DNA of 9,745 nucleotides from Spirochaetaceae bacterium. Lineage in GTDB: Bacteria > Spirochaetota > Spirochaetia > Treponematales > Breznakiellaceae. The stretch lies in NCBI GenBank assembly GCA_031265015.1, contig JAISDG010000163.1:1-9745 (forward strand), in the 5' to 3' direction. Position 1 is the stretch's first letter. Each line of letters begins with the position of its first letter. Positions 1 to 5,434 of the stretch are shown one piece after another. Made by a program: the position numbers and the translations under genes. The notes below the pieces were generated by a model that saw only the letters and a program-made list of their open reading frames with translations, searched no databases and was not told the origin of the DNA.

Positions 1-950
1 TCCAGGGTCGTGGCCCCGATACAGCGCAGTTCCCCCCGGGCCAGGGCGGGCTTAAGCAGGTTGCTCGCGTCGGTGGCCCCCTCGGCGGCACCGGCCCCCA
101 CCAGGGTATGGAGCTCGTCGATAAAAAGGATGATCTTTCCGTCCGCGGCCTGGACTTCGTGGATCACCGCCTTGAGCCGTTCCTCAAATTCTCCCCGGAA
201 CTTTGCCCCCGCGACCAAAGCCCCCAGATCGAGGGCCAGGAGCTTTTTCCCCTTAAGGCCTTCGGGCACGTCCCCGGCAACGATACGCCGGGCCAAGCCC
301 TCGGCGATGGCGGTCTTCCCGACCCCCGGCTCCCCGATCAACACGGGGTTGTTCTTGGTCCGCCGGGACAGGACCTGCATAACCCGGCGGATCTCCTCGT
401 CCCGGCCGATAACCGGATCAAGCTTTTCCTGCCGGGCCAGGGCGGTAAGGTCCCGGCAGTACTTGTCCAGCACCTGGTACTTTTCTTCCGGGTTCTGGTC
501 GGTAACCCGCTGGTTGCCCCGGACTTCCTTGAGCGCCCCCAGGATCGCCTGCTTGTTGACTCCGGCCCGCCGGAGGATATCCCCGGCCTTCCCGTCCGAA
601 ACGGCGGCGGCGATCAGGATATGTTCCGCCGAAACATACTCGTCCTTCAGGGCCGCGGCTTCGGCTTCGGCCTTGGCCAGGACTTTTCCGGCGGCGCTTG
701 AAAAATAAAGCTGGGCGGCCTCTCCGTAAATCTTGGGAACCGCCGAAACCAGCAGGTCCGCTTCCTGCAAAAGCTGGGCGGAATTGGCCCCAATCCGCTC
801 GACCACGGGCCTTACAATGCCGCCGTCCTGTTCCAAAAGGGCTTTGAGGATATGCTCGGTCTCAACCTGGGCGTGATCGTTTCTCTGAGCTATGGAAGTA
901 GCCTCGTTCAGGGCTTCCTGGGCTTTAATCGTAAATTTTTCATAATCCAT
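1..950 (-). CDS. clpB: ATP-dependent disaggregase ClpB, N-terminal 316 residues (cut by window edge)
   Basis: Hsp100 AAA+ chaperone that works with DnaK/DnaJ in the cytoplasm to pull proteins out of aggregates. The minus-strand reading frame starts at ATG 950-948 (MDYEKFTIKAQEAL) and stays open to the left edge. Residues 1-145 form the double Clp N-terminal repeat (TEHILKALLE at 31-40, SAEHILIAAA at 107-116). NBD1 follows: Walker A GEPGVGKT at 206-213, pore-loop segment GAKFRGEFEERLK from 248 with an aromatic F at 251 where E. coli has Y, Walker B ILFIDE at 274-279, and sensor-1 GATT at 312-315. ClpA and ClpC share this fold, but the N-terminus and the DPVIGRDEEIRRV linker suit ClpB best; the coiled-coil middle domain that would settle it lies outside the window. 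A GGAG lies 10 bases before the start. The gene follows the HAD gene in the same direction across a 140-base gap that has its own promoter candidate and a palindromic leader. Confidence 0.95.
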   Translation of the reverse strand, partial: MDYEKFTIKAQEALNEATSIAQRNDHAQVETEHILKALLEQDGGIVRPVVERIGANSAQLLQEADLLVSAVPKIYGEAAQLYFSSAAGKVLAKAEAEAAALKDEYVSAEHILIAAAVSDGKAGDILRRAGVNKQAILGALKEVRGNQRVTDQNPEEKYQVLDKYCRDLTALARQEKLDPVIGRDEEIRRVMQVLSRRTKNNPVLIGEPGVGKTAIAEGLARRIVAGDVPEGLKGKKLLALDLGALVAGAKFRGEFEERLKAVIHEVQAADGKIILFIDELHTLVGAGAAEGATDASNLLKPALARGELRCIGATTL

Positions 951-972
951 ACGGCGGAAACTCCAAAGGCGC

Positions 973-994
973 CGGAAACCCCGCGGGGTTTCCG
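973..994. repeat. 22-bp perfect palindrome in the clpB leader
   Basis: The two half-sites are CGGAAACCCCG and its exact reverse complement, with no spacer. It lies 22 bases upstream of the clpB ATG, inside the predicted untranslated leader. It could be a protein-binding operator for a dimeric regulator or an RNA hairpin (about 9 bp with a tight loop). No T-run follows on either strand, so it does not look like an intrinsic terminator. It does not match the CIRCE (HrcA) consensus. Confidence 0.75.
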
Positions 995-1012
995 AAATCA
1001 CCTATAGGATAA

Positions 1013-1041
1013 AAAATACAACAAAAAAGGCTGCAGGGCAA
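1013..1041 (-). promoter_or_regulatory. Candidate clpB promoter
   Basis: On the minus strand, TTGCCC (1041-1036), a 17-base spacer and TATTTT (1018-1013) give sigma-70-like spacing. Transcription would start near 1006 and leave a leader of about 55 bases containing the 22-bp palindrome. Both boxes are imperfect, and the AT-rich stretch around 1004-1020 offers other possible -10 sequences, so this is tentative. Confidence 0.3.
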
Positions 1042-1090
1042 GTTTGGCCCGCCGGCGGCTGCTTTCGTCAGCGCGGGACCGCCCGGGAAG

Positions 1091-1759
1091 TCAGCCGAAA
1101 AGCGCCGCCGCTTCCGCCAGATCGGCGCAGCGCCGCCACACGGTCTTAAGGACCTCTTCGGAAGGCTCCGCCTGATCTTTTATAAAAACCGAGGGTATTC
1201 CCGCGGCGGCCAGGGCTTTAAGGCCCGCGGGGGAATCTTCAAAGCCCACACAGTCCTCCGCCTGTTCCCCCAGCCGTTCAAGGGCCAGCAGGAACACGTC
1301 CGGCGCGGGCTTGCTGGCCGGGACTTCGTCGCCGCAGGCCAAAAAGCGGAACCGGTCCAGGATGCCGGCCTTTTCAAGCTTCCACCGGGCCCGTTCCCTG
1401 TTTGCCGAAGTAGCCACCGCCAGGGGTATTCCCAGCCGCCCAAGATGATCCAGCAGGGTCAAAAGGCCCGGGCGGTGGGGAATCCCCCCGGTTTCCCCCA
1501 GCCCGGTAATCCGCCGCCGGGCCCGGTTCCAAATCTCCCGGTAGGGATAATTCCTGCCGTACTCGGCAAGGTACAGCTCTTCCGACGCGTCGTCGGTAAT
1601 CCCGATGGTACTGCGGAGCATCGCTTCGGAAATGGGCTGGTCCATCTCTCCGCAGACCCCGATAAAGGCCTCTATCTCAAGCCGTTCGGTGTCCAGCATC
1701 AGGCCGTCCATGTCCAGGATAACCCCCTTCGGCATACAAGGGGTCTGCCGGCCGGTCAT
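1091..1759 (-). CDS. HAD-superfamily (subfamily IA, beta-phosphoglucomutase-like) phosphatase
   Basis: A 222-residue cytoplasmic haloacid-dehalogenase-type phosphohydrolase that probably acts on a small phosphorylated metabolite; the substrate cannot be read from the sequence. Motif I is DMDGLMLDTE, with nucleophile D16 and acid/base D18. A helical cap occupies roughly residues 28-95. Motif II is AVATSAN with T117, motif III is SKPAPD with K150, and motif IV is GFEDSPAG with E174 and D175, so the full catalytic set is present. Length is normal for beta-phosphoglucomutase, phosphoglycolate-phosphatase and GS1-like enzymes. The chosen ATG (1759-1757) overlaps the sigma-factor stop as ATGA, with GGAG 11 bases upstream, implying translational coupling. 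A second ATG at residue 9 (1735) is closer to motif I but lacks a convincing ribosome site. Co-transcription with a sigma factor may mean a stress-linked housekeeping role (inference). Confidence 0.88.
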   Translation of the reverse strand: MTGRQTPCMPKGVILDMDGLMLDTERLEIEAFIGVCGEMDQPISEAMLRSTIGITDDASEELYLAEYGRNYPYREIWNRARRRITGLGETGGIPHRPGLLTLLDHLGRLGIPLAVATSANRERARWKLEKAGILDRFRFLACGDEVPASKPAPDVFLLALERLGEQAEDCVGFEDSPAGLKALAAAGIPSVFIKDQAEPSEEVLKTVWRRCADLAEAAALFG

Positions 1760-2604
1760 GCTACATAAATCTCCAAAACTTTGCGGGCCGCGGGATGCTG
1801 GAGCCGTTTAAGGGCCTTCTTTTCAATCTGCCTGATCCGTTCCTTGGTCAGGTTAAAGCGATCGCCGATTTCCTTCAGGGAAAGGGGCGCTTTGTTTCCC
1901 AGCCCGAACCGGAACCGGATAACGTCCGCTTCTTTCTTTTCCAGCTTGTTCAAAACCTGTTCAATGTCGTTATGCAGGGCCGCGTCCATGGCCTGGGTTT
2001 CCGGCGCCTGGTAATTTGAAGCTTCCACAAAATCCCCCAGGGTGGAAGAATCCCGTTCGTTGTACAGGGGATTTTCCAGGGATATCATGTCCCGGGAAAT
2101 ACTTAAGAGATCCTCCACATGGCCGGGCTCCAGGTCCAAAAGCCGGGCCACTTCCTTAACTTCCGATTTTCCTTCCGGCACGAAGCGCTTTGCCTTTTCA
2201 ATCTGTACCAGCTCATTGGCCCTGTTCAGGGGCAGCCGGATCATCCTGGATTTTTCACAGATAGCCTTTAAAACAGCCTGCCGGATCCACCAGACGGCAT
2301 AGGAAATAAAATGATACCCCTTTTCCACGTCGTAATGCTTGATTGCGTTGAGCAGTCCCAGGTTGCCTTCGCTGATCAGGTCTTCCAGAGCTATTCCCTG
2401 GCCCTGATATTTTTTTGCCACATTTACCACAAAGCGCAGGTTCGCGCTTGCCAATTTTTCCTGGGCGGCCCGGCTTCCTTTTGCCGCTTCCCGGGCGCAG
2501 GACGCTTCTTCTTCCCGGGTCAACAGGGGAATCCGGTTGATTTCCTTCAAATACATGGCGAGAACGTTCTCGTCGTTTCCGGTTTTCTTTTTTATCGCGG
2601 TCAA
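1756..2604 (-). CDS. Alternative sigma-70-family RNA polymerase sigma factor (group 2, RpoS/RpoD-like)
   Basis: A 282-residue sigma factor that directs RNA polymerase to a subset of promoters. It has region 1.2 (about 12-45, VLAMYLKEINRIPLLTREEE), region 2 (about 52-122, including NLRFVVNVAKKYQGQG, LEDLISEGNLGL and SYAVWWIRQAV), region 3 (about 125-200) and region 4 (about 213-272), whose helix-turn-helix SLKEIGDRFNLTKERIRQIE contacts -35 boxes. Region 1.1 and the long non-conserved insert of primary RpoD are missing, so it is probably not the housekeeping factor. In region 2.4 the usual RQAITRAI is RQAVLKAI: the -10-contacting glutamine is kept, but the following threonine is leucine. No RpoH signature box is seen. 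The start is TTG (2604-2602), supported by GGAGG at ideal spacing. It lies between groES and the HAD gene, with which it overlaps, and has a near-consensus sigma-54 promoter just upstream. RpoS is a functional guess, not a sequence-proved name. Confidence 0.92.
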   Translation of the reverse strand: MTAIKKKTGNDENVLAMYLKEINRIPLLTREEEASCAREAAKGSRAAQEKLASANLRFVVNVAKKYQGQGIALEDLISEGNLGLLNAIKHYDVEKGYHFISYAVWWIRQAVLKAICEKSRMIRLPLNRANELVQIEKAKRFVPEGKSEVKEVARLLDLEPGHVEDLLSISRDMISLENPLYNERDSSTLGDFVEASNYQAPETQAMDAALHNDIEQVLNKLEKKEADVIRFRFGLGNKAPLSLKEIGDRFNLTKERIRQIEKKALKRLQHPAARKVLEIYVA

Positions 2605-2611
2605 TTACTTA

Positions 2612-2616
2612 CCTCC
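2612..2616 (-). promoter_or_regulatory. Ribosome binding site fixing a TTG start for the sigma factor
   Basis: GGAGG on the minus strand lies 7 bases before TTG at 2604-2602. No in-frame ATG exists near this point, and the TTG reading gives a natural N-terminus (MTAIKKKTGN) leading into region 1.2, so the site decides the start codon. Confidence 0.8.
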
Positions 2617-2643
2617 AAAATGGTTTATTCTTGCCAATATAAT

Positions 2644-2660
2644 AGCAAATTCCATGCCAA
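2644..2660 (-). promoter_or_regulatory. Sigma-54 (RpoN) -24/-12 promoter of the sigma-factor gene
   Basis: The minus strand reads TTGGCATGGAATTTGCT. Against the sigma-54 consensus YTGGCACGRNNNTTGCW it matches 13 of 14 constrained positions, including the essential GG (-24) and GC (-12) pairs at exact spacing; the only difference is C to T after TGGCA. With the GC at -12, transcription would begin near 2633. That gives a leader of about 29 bases holding the GGAGG site and ending at the TTG start, which is the geometry expected for a real promoter. A bacterial enhancer-binding protein would be needed for activity; I could not identify its binding site upstream. Confidence 0.72.
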
Positions 2661-2717
2661 GAAGGAGCGATAGGGGAAAAAATTCTGTAAGTCTTTATAT
2701 TATAAGGAATTAGCGGT

Positions 2718-2735
2718 AAAAGGGAGTTTTCCCCC
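2718..2735 (-). terminator. Weak intrinsic terminator candidate after groES
   Basis: On the minus strand GGGGG, loop AAAA and CTCCC form a 5-bp stem (one G-T wobble) followed by TTTT. It would end transcripts coming from groES before the sigma-54 promoter. The stem and T-run are short, so partial read-through into the sigma gene is quite possible. Confidence 0.35.
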
Positions 2736-2821
2736 GGACCGCGTCAGACTTTCCGCCCTTAAAGAACGGGTTCGAAATGACACAGTACGGGAAAAAACGC
2801 TTATTGACGGGCCATTATGAT

Positions 2822-2835
2822 ACACCCCGGGGTGT
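2822..2835. repeat. 14-bp perfect palindrome at the groES stop codon
   Basis: ACACCCCGGGGTGT begins at the last base of the groES TAA stop on the minus strand. As RNA it would be a GC-rich hairpin directly behind the stop. No T-run follows, so it may protect the mRNA 3' end or assist termination rather than act as a classical terminator. Confidence 0.5.
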
Positions 2836-3107
2836 TATTCGATAACCGCTACCACATCCTGCATCTTCAGGATCAGGTGTTCCACACCGTCAATTTTAAT
2901 CTGGGTACCGGCATACTTATCGTACATAACCTTGTCACCGGGTTTTACGGTGATTTTTTCCTTTTCGGTACCCGGTCCCACTTCTACAATGGTACCCTGC
3001 TGGGTTTTCTCCTGGGCGGTATCGGGGATAATGATCCCTCCGGCTGTTTTGGCTTCATTCTTTTCAAGCTTCACAATAACCCGGTCTGCCAAGGGTTTAA
3101 CCTTCAT
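2835..3107 (-). CDS. groES: GroES (Hsp10) co-chaperonin
   Basis: A 90-residue co-chaperonin that caps the GroEL folding chamber in the cytoplasm. The start MKVKPLADRVIVKL is the family N-terminus. The mobile loop (AKTAGGIIIPDTAQEKTQQG, about 19-38) carries the GGIIIP segment that binds GroEL, followed by GTIVEVGPG and the terminal GVEHLILKMQDVVAVIE. The frame is open upstream to 3182, but ATG 3107-3105 gives the normal Hsp10 length and has AGGAGG at good spacing; the extension would also run into the promoter. No groEL lies on either side: the next gene downstream is a sigma factor and the next upstream a TPR protein. GroEL must therefore be encoded elsewhere, as I recall is the case in treponemes. 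No CIRCE operator is visible upstream. Confidence 0.97.
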   Translation of the reverse strand: MKVKPLADRVIVKLEKNEAKTAGGIIIPDTAQEKTQQGTIVEVGPGTEKEKITVKPGDKVMYDKYAGTQIKIDGVEHLILKMQDVVAVIE

Positions 3108-3153
3108 ATAGGCCTCCTGATGAATAATAATAAATTTGGATTGATTCTTATTT

Positions 3154-3182
3154 AATATAAAGAAAGCGGGCTGTATCGTCAA
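3154..3182 (-). promoter_or_regulatory. Sigma-70-type promoter of groES
   Basis: On the minus strand, TTGACG (3182-3177), a spacer of exactly 17 bases and TATATT (3159-3154) match five of six bases in each box. Transcription would begin near 3147, giving a leader of about 40 bases before the groES ATG. The site lies just beyond the TPR gene, so groES has its own transcript. Confidence 0.68.
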
Positions 3183-3188
3183 GCCTTA

Positions 3189-3224
3189 GAGGAATTTTTT
3201 CGGATTCCCCGCCTATTCCCCGCC
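3189..3224 (-). repeat. Stem-loop and 10-bp direct repeat at the end of the TPR gene
   Basis: ATTCCCCGCC occurs twice on the plus strand (3204-3213 and 3215-3224), spanning the TPR stop codon. Beyond it, on the minus strand, GGGGAAT and ATTCCTC (3210-3204 and 3195-3189) can pair as a 7-bp stem with one wobble and an 8-base loop. No T-run follows the stem. It may weakly end the parvulin/nusB/TPR transcript upstream of the groES promoter. Confidence 0.3.
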
Positions 3225-5000
3225 GGCACCCAGGCGGCGTAGTTCCAGCCGGGCTTCAAGGTTTTCAGGATCCAAATCCAGGGCATATTCCAGGGGACGG
3301 CGGCTTTCCGGGCCCCTGCCCAGGGAACGAAGGAGCCCGGCAATATGAACCTGTATTCTGGCGGCGTCCCGTCTTTCCGGGACAACTCCCGCGGCGGGAA
3401 TACCGGAATCTTCCGGGAGAATCCCCCCCGCGGCCAGCCGGCCCGCGGCGGTTTCATAGCACCCCAGGGCTTCCCGGAAATTGCCCCGTTTTTCCAGCAG
3501 CAGCCCCAGGCAGGCCGGAGCCTGCCACAGGGGCCGCCGCCGCTGAAGCCCCCCTTCACCGGGGGACTTTACAATACTCCGCAGGGTCTTTTCCGCCTCA
3601 TCGAGGTCACCGTCCCTGAACTGGGCAAAGGCCCGGTGCAGGCCGGACCAGGAGCCTTCCACCCGGTTAATGGCCGCGTTGCGCAGAACCAGGAGGGTTT
3701 CATCGTACCGGCGCTGGAAGTCAAAGTACCAGGCGGCCCATTCAAAAAGCCGGGGATCATCGGGGTGGCGGTTCAGGAGATTCCAGGTTTCCGCCACCGC
3801 GCGATCGACGGTCCAGCTTTCGCTTTTTCGCCGCAGCAGTTCCAGATCAAAGAGGCCTTCGGCCTGATCGGTCTCTTCCAGGATAACCAGAGCCTGATTC
3901 AGGGAAACAAGCCGGGAATACCTGATAACCCCGAAGACCCGGCCCGGCAGAACTTCCGAATCCGCGGCAAAAAGCCGTTCCAGCCACCGGCCCGCTTCCC
4001 CGGCGTCCGGAGCGGTCGCCGCCAGATTGTAGAACGCCCGGACTTTGAGGGAAGCGGCCCCGCCGGTCTCCAAAACGCCGGAGGAACCGGCCGGGCCGGA
4101 AGCCGCCGCCTGCCATAAAATCCGGGCCTGGTCGACAAAATTACCGAGCCACAGGGCGTCGCCCTGCCGGGCCAGACCCTGGTCGTCGGTAAATACCGAA
4201 AAGAGTTCCGCAGCCCGGAGAAAATTGCCGTGGTCGTAAAAAAATTCCCCGCCAAACCGGGAAGTTTCGGCCAGCAAAGGGGGCGCGTCAAAGAGCGCGT
4301 TGACCATAGCCGCGGCCTGGCGGTCTCCGGCGCTTCCGGCGCCGTCTTCCTCAAGCAGGGTCCTGATGCAGGCGTTGACGAGGTACCGTTCCCGCTCCCC
4401 GCCGGCCGTAAGGGAACAGAGCAGGGTAAACAGTTCCCGGGGAAGGAAACGGGCGGAAGCGGGATCCCCCATAACTCCCGAAAAAACCGAACAGGCCAGG
4501 GAAAGATCCTCTAGCGCTCCGCCGGACATCAGAACCGCCAGCTCCCGCAGTTCCCCGGCCTCTTCTTCCGAAAGCGGCCGTCCCGCGGCGTTGAGGACCA
4601 GTGCCTCCGCGGCCAGGGCCCCTATTTGGGCTGAATGGGGATAGAGCCGCCGGACCCGTTCCACGGACCGGATATACGCTTCAAGGTAGGAGTCCCCGCC
4701 GGGACTATTCCCCGGGACCGGAAAGCGGCGGCGCTTTAAAACGGAAAGGACCTGTTCCGTATCCAGGGCTTTTTTTTCCAGGGAATCCAGCAGGCCGTTC
4801 CGCTGCCGGAAAGGAAGGCCGGGATTCTCCAGCAGCGCTTCATCGTAGGCTTTGAGGGCCTGGGCAAAAGTCCCGGAAGCGGAAGGAAACAGGGGAATGC
4901 CCCCCAGCAGCGAAAGCAGCGCCAGCGCCCCCGCAAGGCACAGTAAAACAACAAGCCCCAGCAGGCATACGCCCCGCAGGAGATCGGTCTGCTTGCTCAT
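3213..5000 (-). CDS. Membrane-anchored TPR-repeat protein of unknown function
   Basis: A 595-residue protein with no named function that I recognise. Residues about 9-34 form one strong hydrophobic segment (VCLLGLVVLLCLAGALALL within it) after a short charged start, typical of an uncleaved signal anchor with the rest outside the cytoplasm. The cysteine at 21 lies inside this segment and lacks a lipobox, so a lipoprotein is unlikely. The remainder is helical and alanine/leucine-rich. TPR-like helix pairs are visible around 252-285 (FFYDHGNFLRAAELFSVF), 415-445 (WAAWYFDFQRRYDETLLVLR), 455-480 (DGDLDEAEKTLRSI), 494-525 (EKRGNFREALGCYETAAG) and 547-580 (ending EYALDLDPENLEAR). The first half is more degenerate. 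The ATG overlaps the nusB stop as ATGA, with AGGGG just upstream, so translation is probably coupled. It may be an envelope scaffold, but its partner is unknown. Confidence 0.8.
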   Translation of the reverse strand: MSKQTDLLRGVCLLGLVVLLCLAGALALLSLLGGIPLFPSASGTFAQALKAYDEALLENPGLPFRQRNGLLDSLEKKALDTEQVLSVLKRRRFPVPGNSPGGDSYLEAYIRSVERVRRLYPHSAQIGALAAEALVLNAAGRPLSEEEAGELRELAVLMSGGALEDLSLACSVFSGVMGDPASARFLPRELFTLLCSLTAGGERERYLVNACIRTLLEEDGAGSAGDRQAAAMVNALFDAPPLLAETSRFGGEFFYDHGNFLRAAELFSVFTDDQGLARQGDALWLGNFVDQARILWQAAASGPAGSSGVLETGGAASLKVRAFYNLAATAPDAGEAGRWLERLFAADSEVLPGRVFGVIRYSRLVSLNQALVILEETDQAEGLFDLELLRRKSESWTVDRAVAETWNLLNRHPDDPRLFEWAAWYFDFQRRYDETLLVLRNAAINRVEGSWSGLHRAFAQFRDGDLDEAEKTLRSIVKSPGEGGLQRRRPLWQAPACLGLLLEKRGNFREALGCYETAAGRLAAGGILPEDSGIPAAGVVPERRDAARIQVHIAGLLRSLGRGPESRRPLEYALDLDPENLEARLELRRLGAGGE

Positions 5001-5434
5001 AATCCCCTATTCTGAACGGTTTTCCGCACCCCGTCCAGTACTCCGTTGATAAAACGGTATGAATCAGTGGTACCGTATTCCCGGGAAATATCAATGGCTT
5101 CATCAATTACCACGGAAGGGGGCAGGTCCTGGAACATCAGCTCATACACGCTTAAGCGGAGCAGCGCCCGATCAACCAGCGTCAGCCGGGAAAAATCCCA
5201 ATGGGCCAGGTGGCTGCGGATCATCGCGTCCACCGCGGCAATATTTTCCACCGCTCCGGCAACGAGGAGCCTGGAAAACTCCGCGGCTTCGCCCAACAAA
5301 GCCCTTTTGTCGTCTTCCAGCCAGGGGAAGGTAACCAGATCCGCCAGGTCCCGCTCTTTGTCCGCGGCATCCGCCACATCCCAGGCATACAGGCTCTGAA
5401 AGGCCAGTATACGTCCCTTGCGCCGCGACCCCAT
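4997..5434 (-). CDS. nusB: Transcription antitermination factor NusB
   Basis: A 145-residue all-helical RNA-binding protein that joins NusE (S10) on boxA of rRNA leaders to prevent premature termination and help ribosome assembly. The N-terminal RRKGRILAFQSLYAWDV (4-20) is the arginine-rich boxA-binding start of the family. The second signature, PPSVVIDEAIDISREYG (105-121) followed by SYRFINGVLDGV, is the conserved C-terminal half. Length is normal. The start ATG 5434-5432 overlaps the stop of the upstream parvulin-like gene as TAATG, and its own stop overlaps the next start as ATGA. The three genes are therefore almost certainly one operon. Confidence 0.95.
   Translation of the reverse strand: MGSRRKGRILAFQSLYAWDVADAADKERDLADLVTFPWLEDDKRALLGEAAEFSRLLVAGAVENIAAVDAMIRSHLAHWDFSRLTLVDRALLRLSVYELMFQDLPPSVVIDEAIDISREYGTTDSYRFINGVLDGVRKTVQNRGL

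Noticed and set aside
10..708. Long plus-strand reading frames opposite clpB (232 and 197 residues)
   Set aside because: They are shadows of the clpB frame, which carries clear Walker and Clp N-domain motifs. The opposite-strand products are low-complexity Arg/Pro/Ser-rich and have no ribosome site.
2699..2704. Perfect TATAAT on the minus strand upstream of the sigma factor
   Set aside because: No acceptable -35 box lies 16-18 bases upstream, and the sequence is part of an AT-rich 11-base palindrome. It may still be a weak second promoter, but evidence is much poorer than for the sigma-54 site.
2761..2790. GGTTCGAA, reminiscent of a tRNA T-loop
   Set aside because: The flanking bases do not form a T-stem and no acceptor, D or anticodon arm can be built around it.
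3108..3182. CIRCE (HrcA) operator upstream of groES
   Set aside because: I looked for TTAGCACTC and GAGTGCTAA half-sites between the TPR stop and groES and found none.
2835..3182. 115-residue version of GroES starting at 3182
   Set aside because: The extra 25 residues are not part of the Hsp10 family and the start would lie inside the -35 box; ATG 3107 has AGGAGG and yields the usual length.
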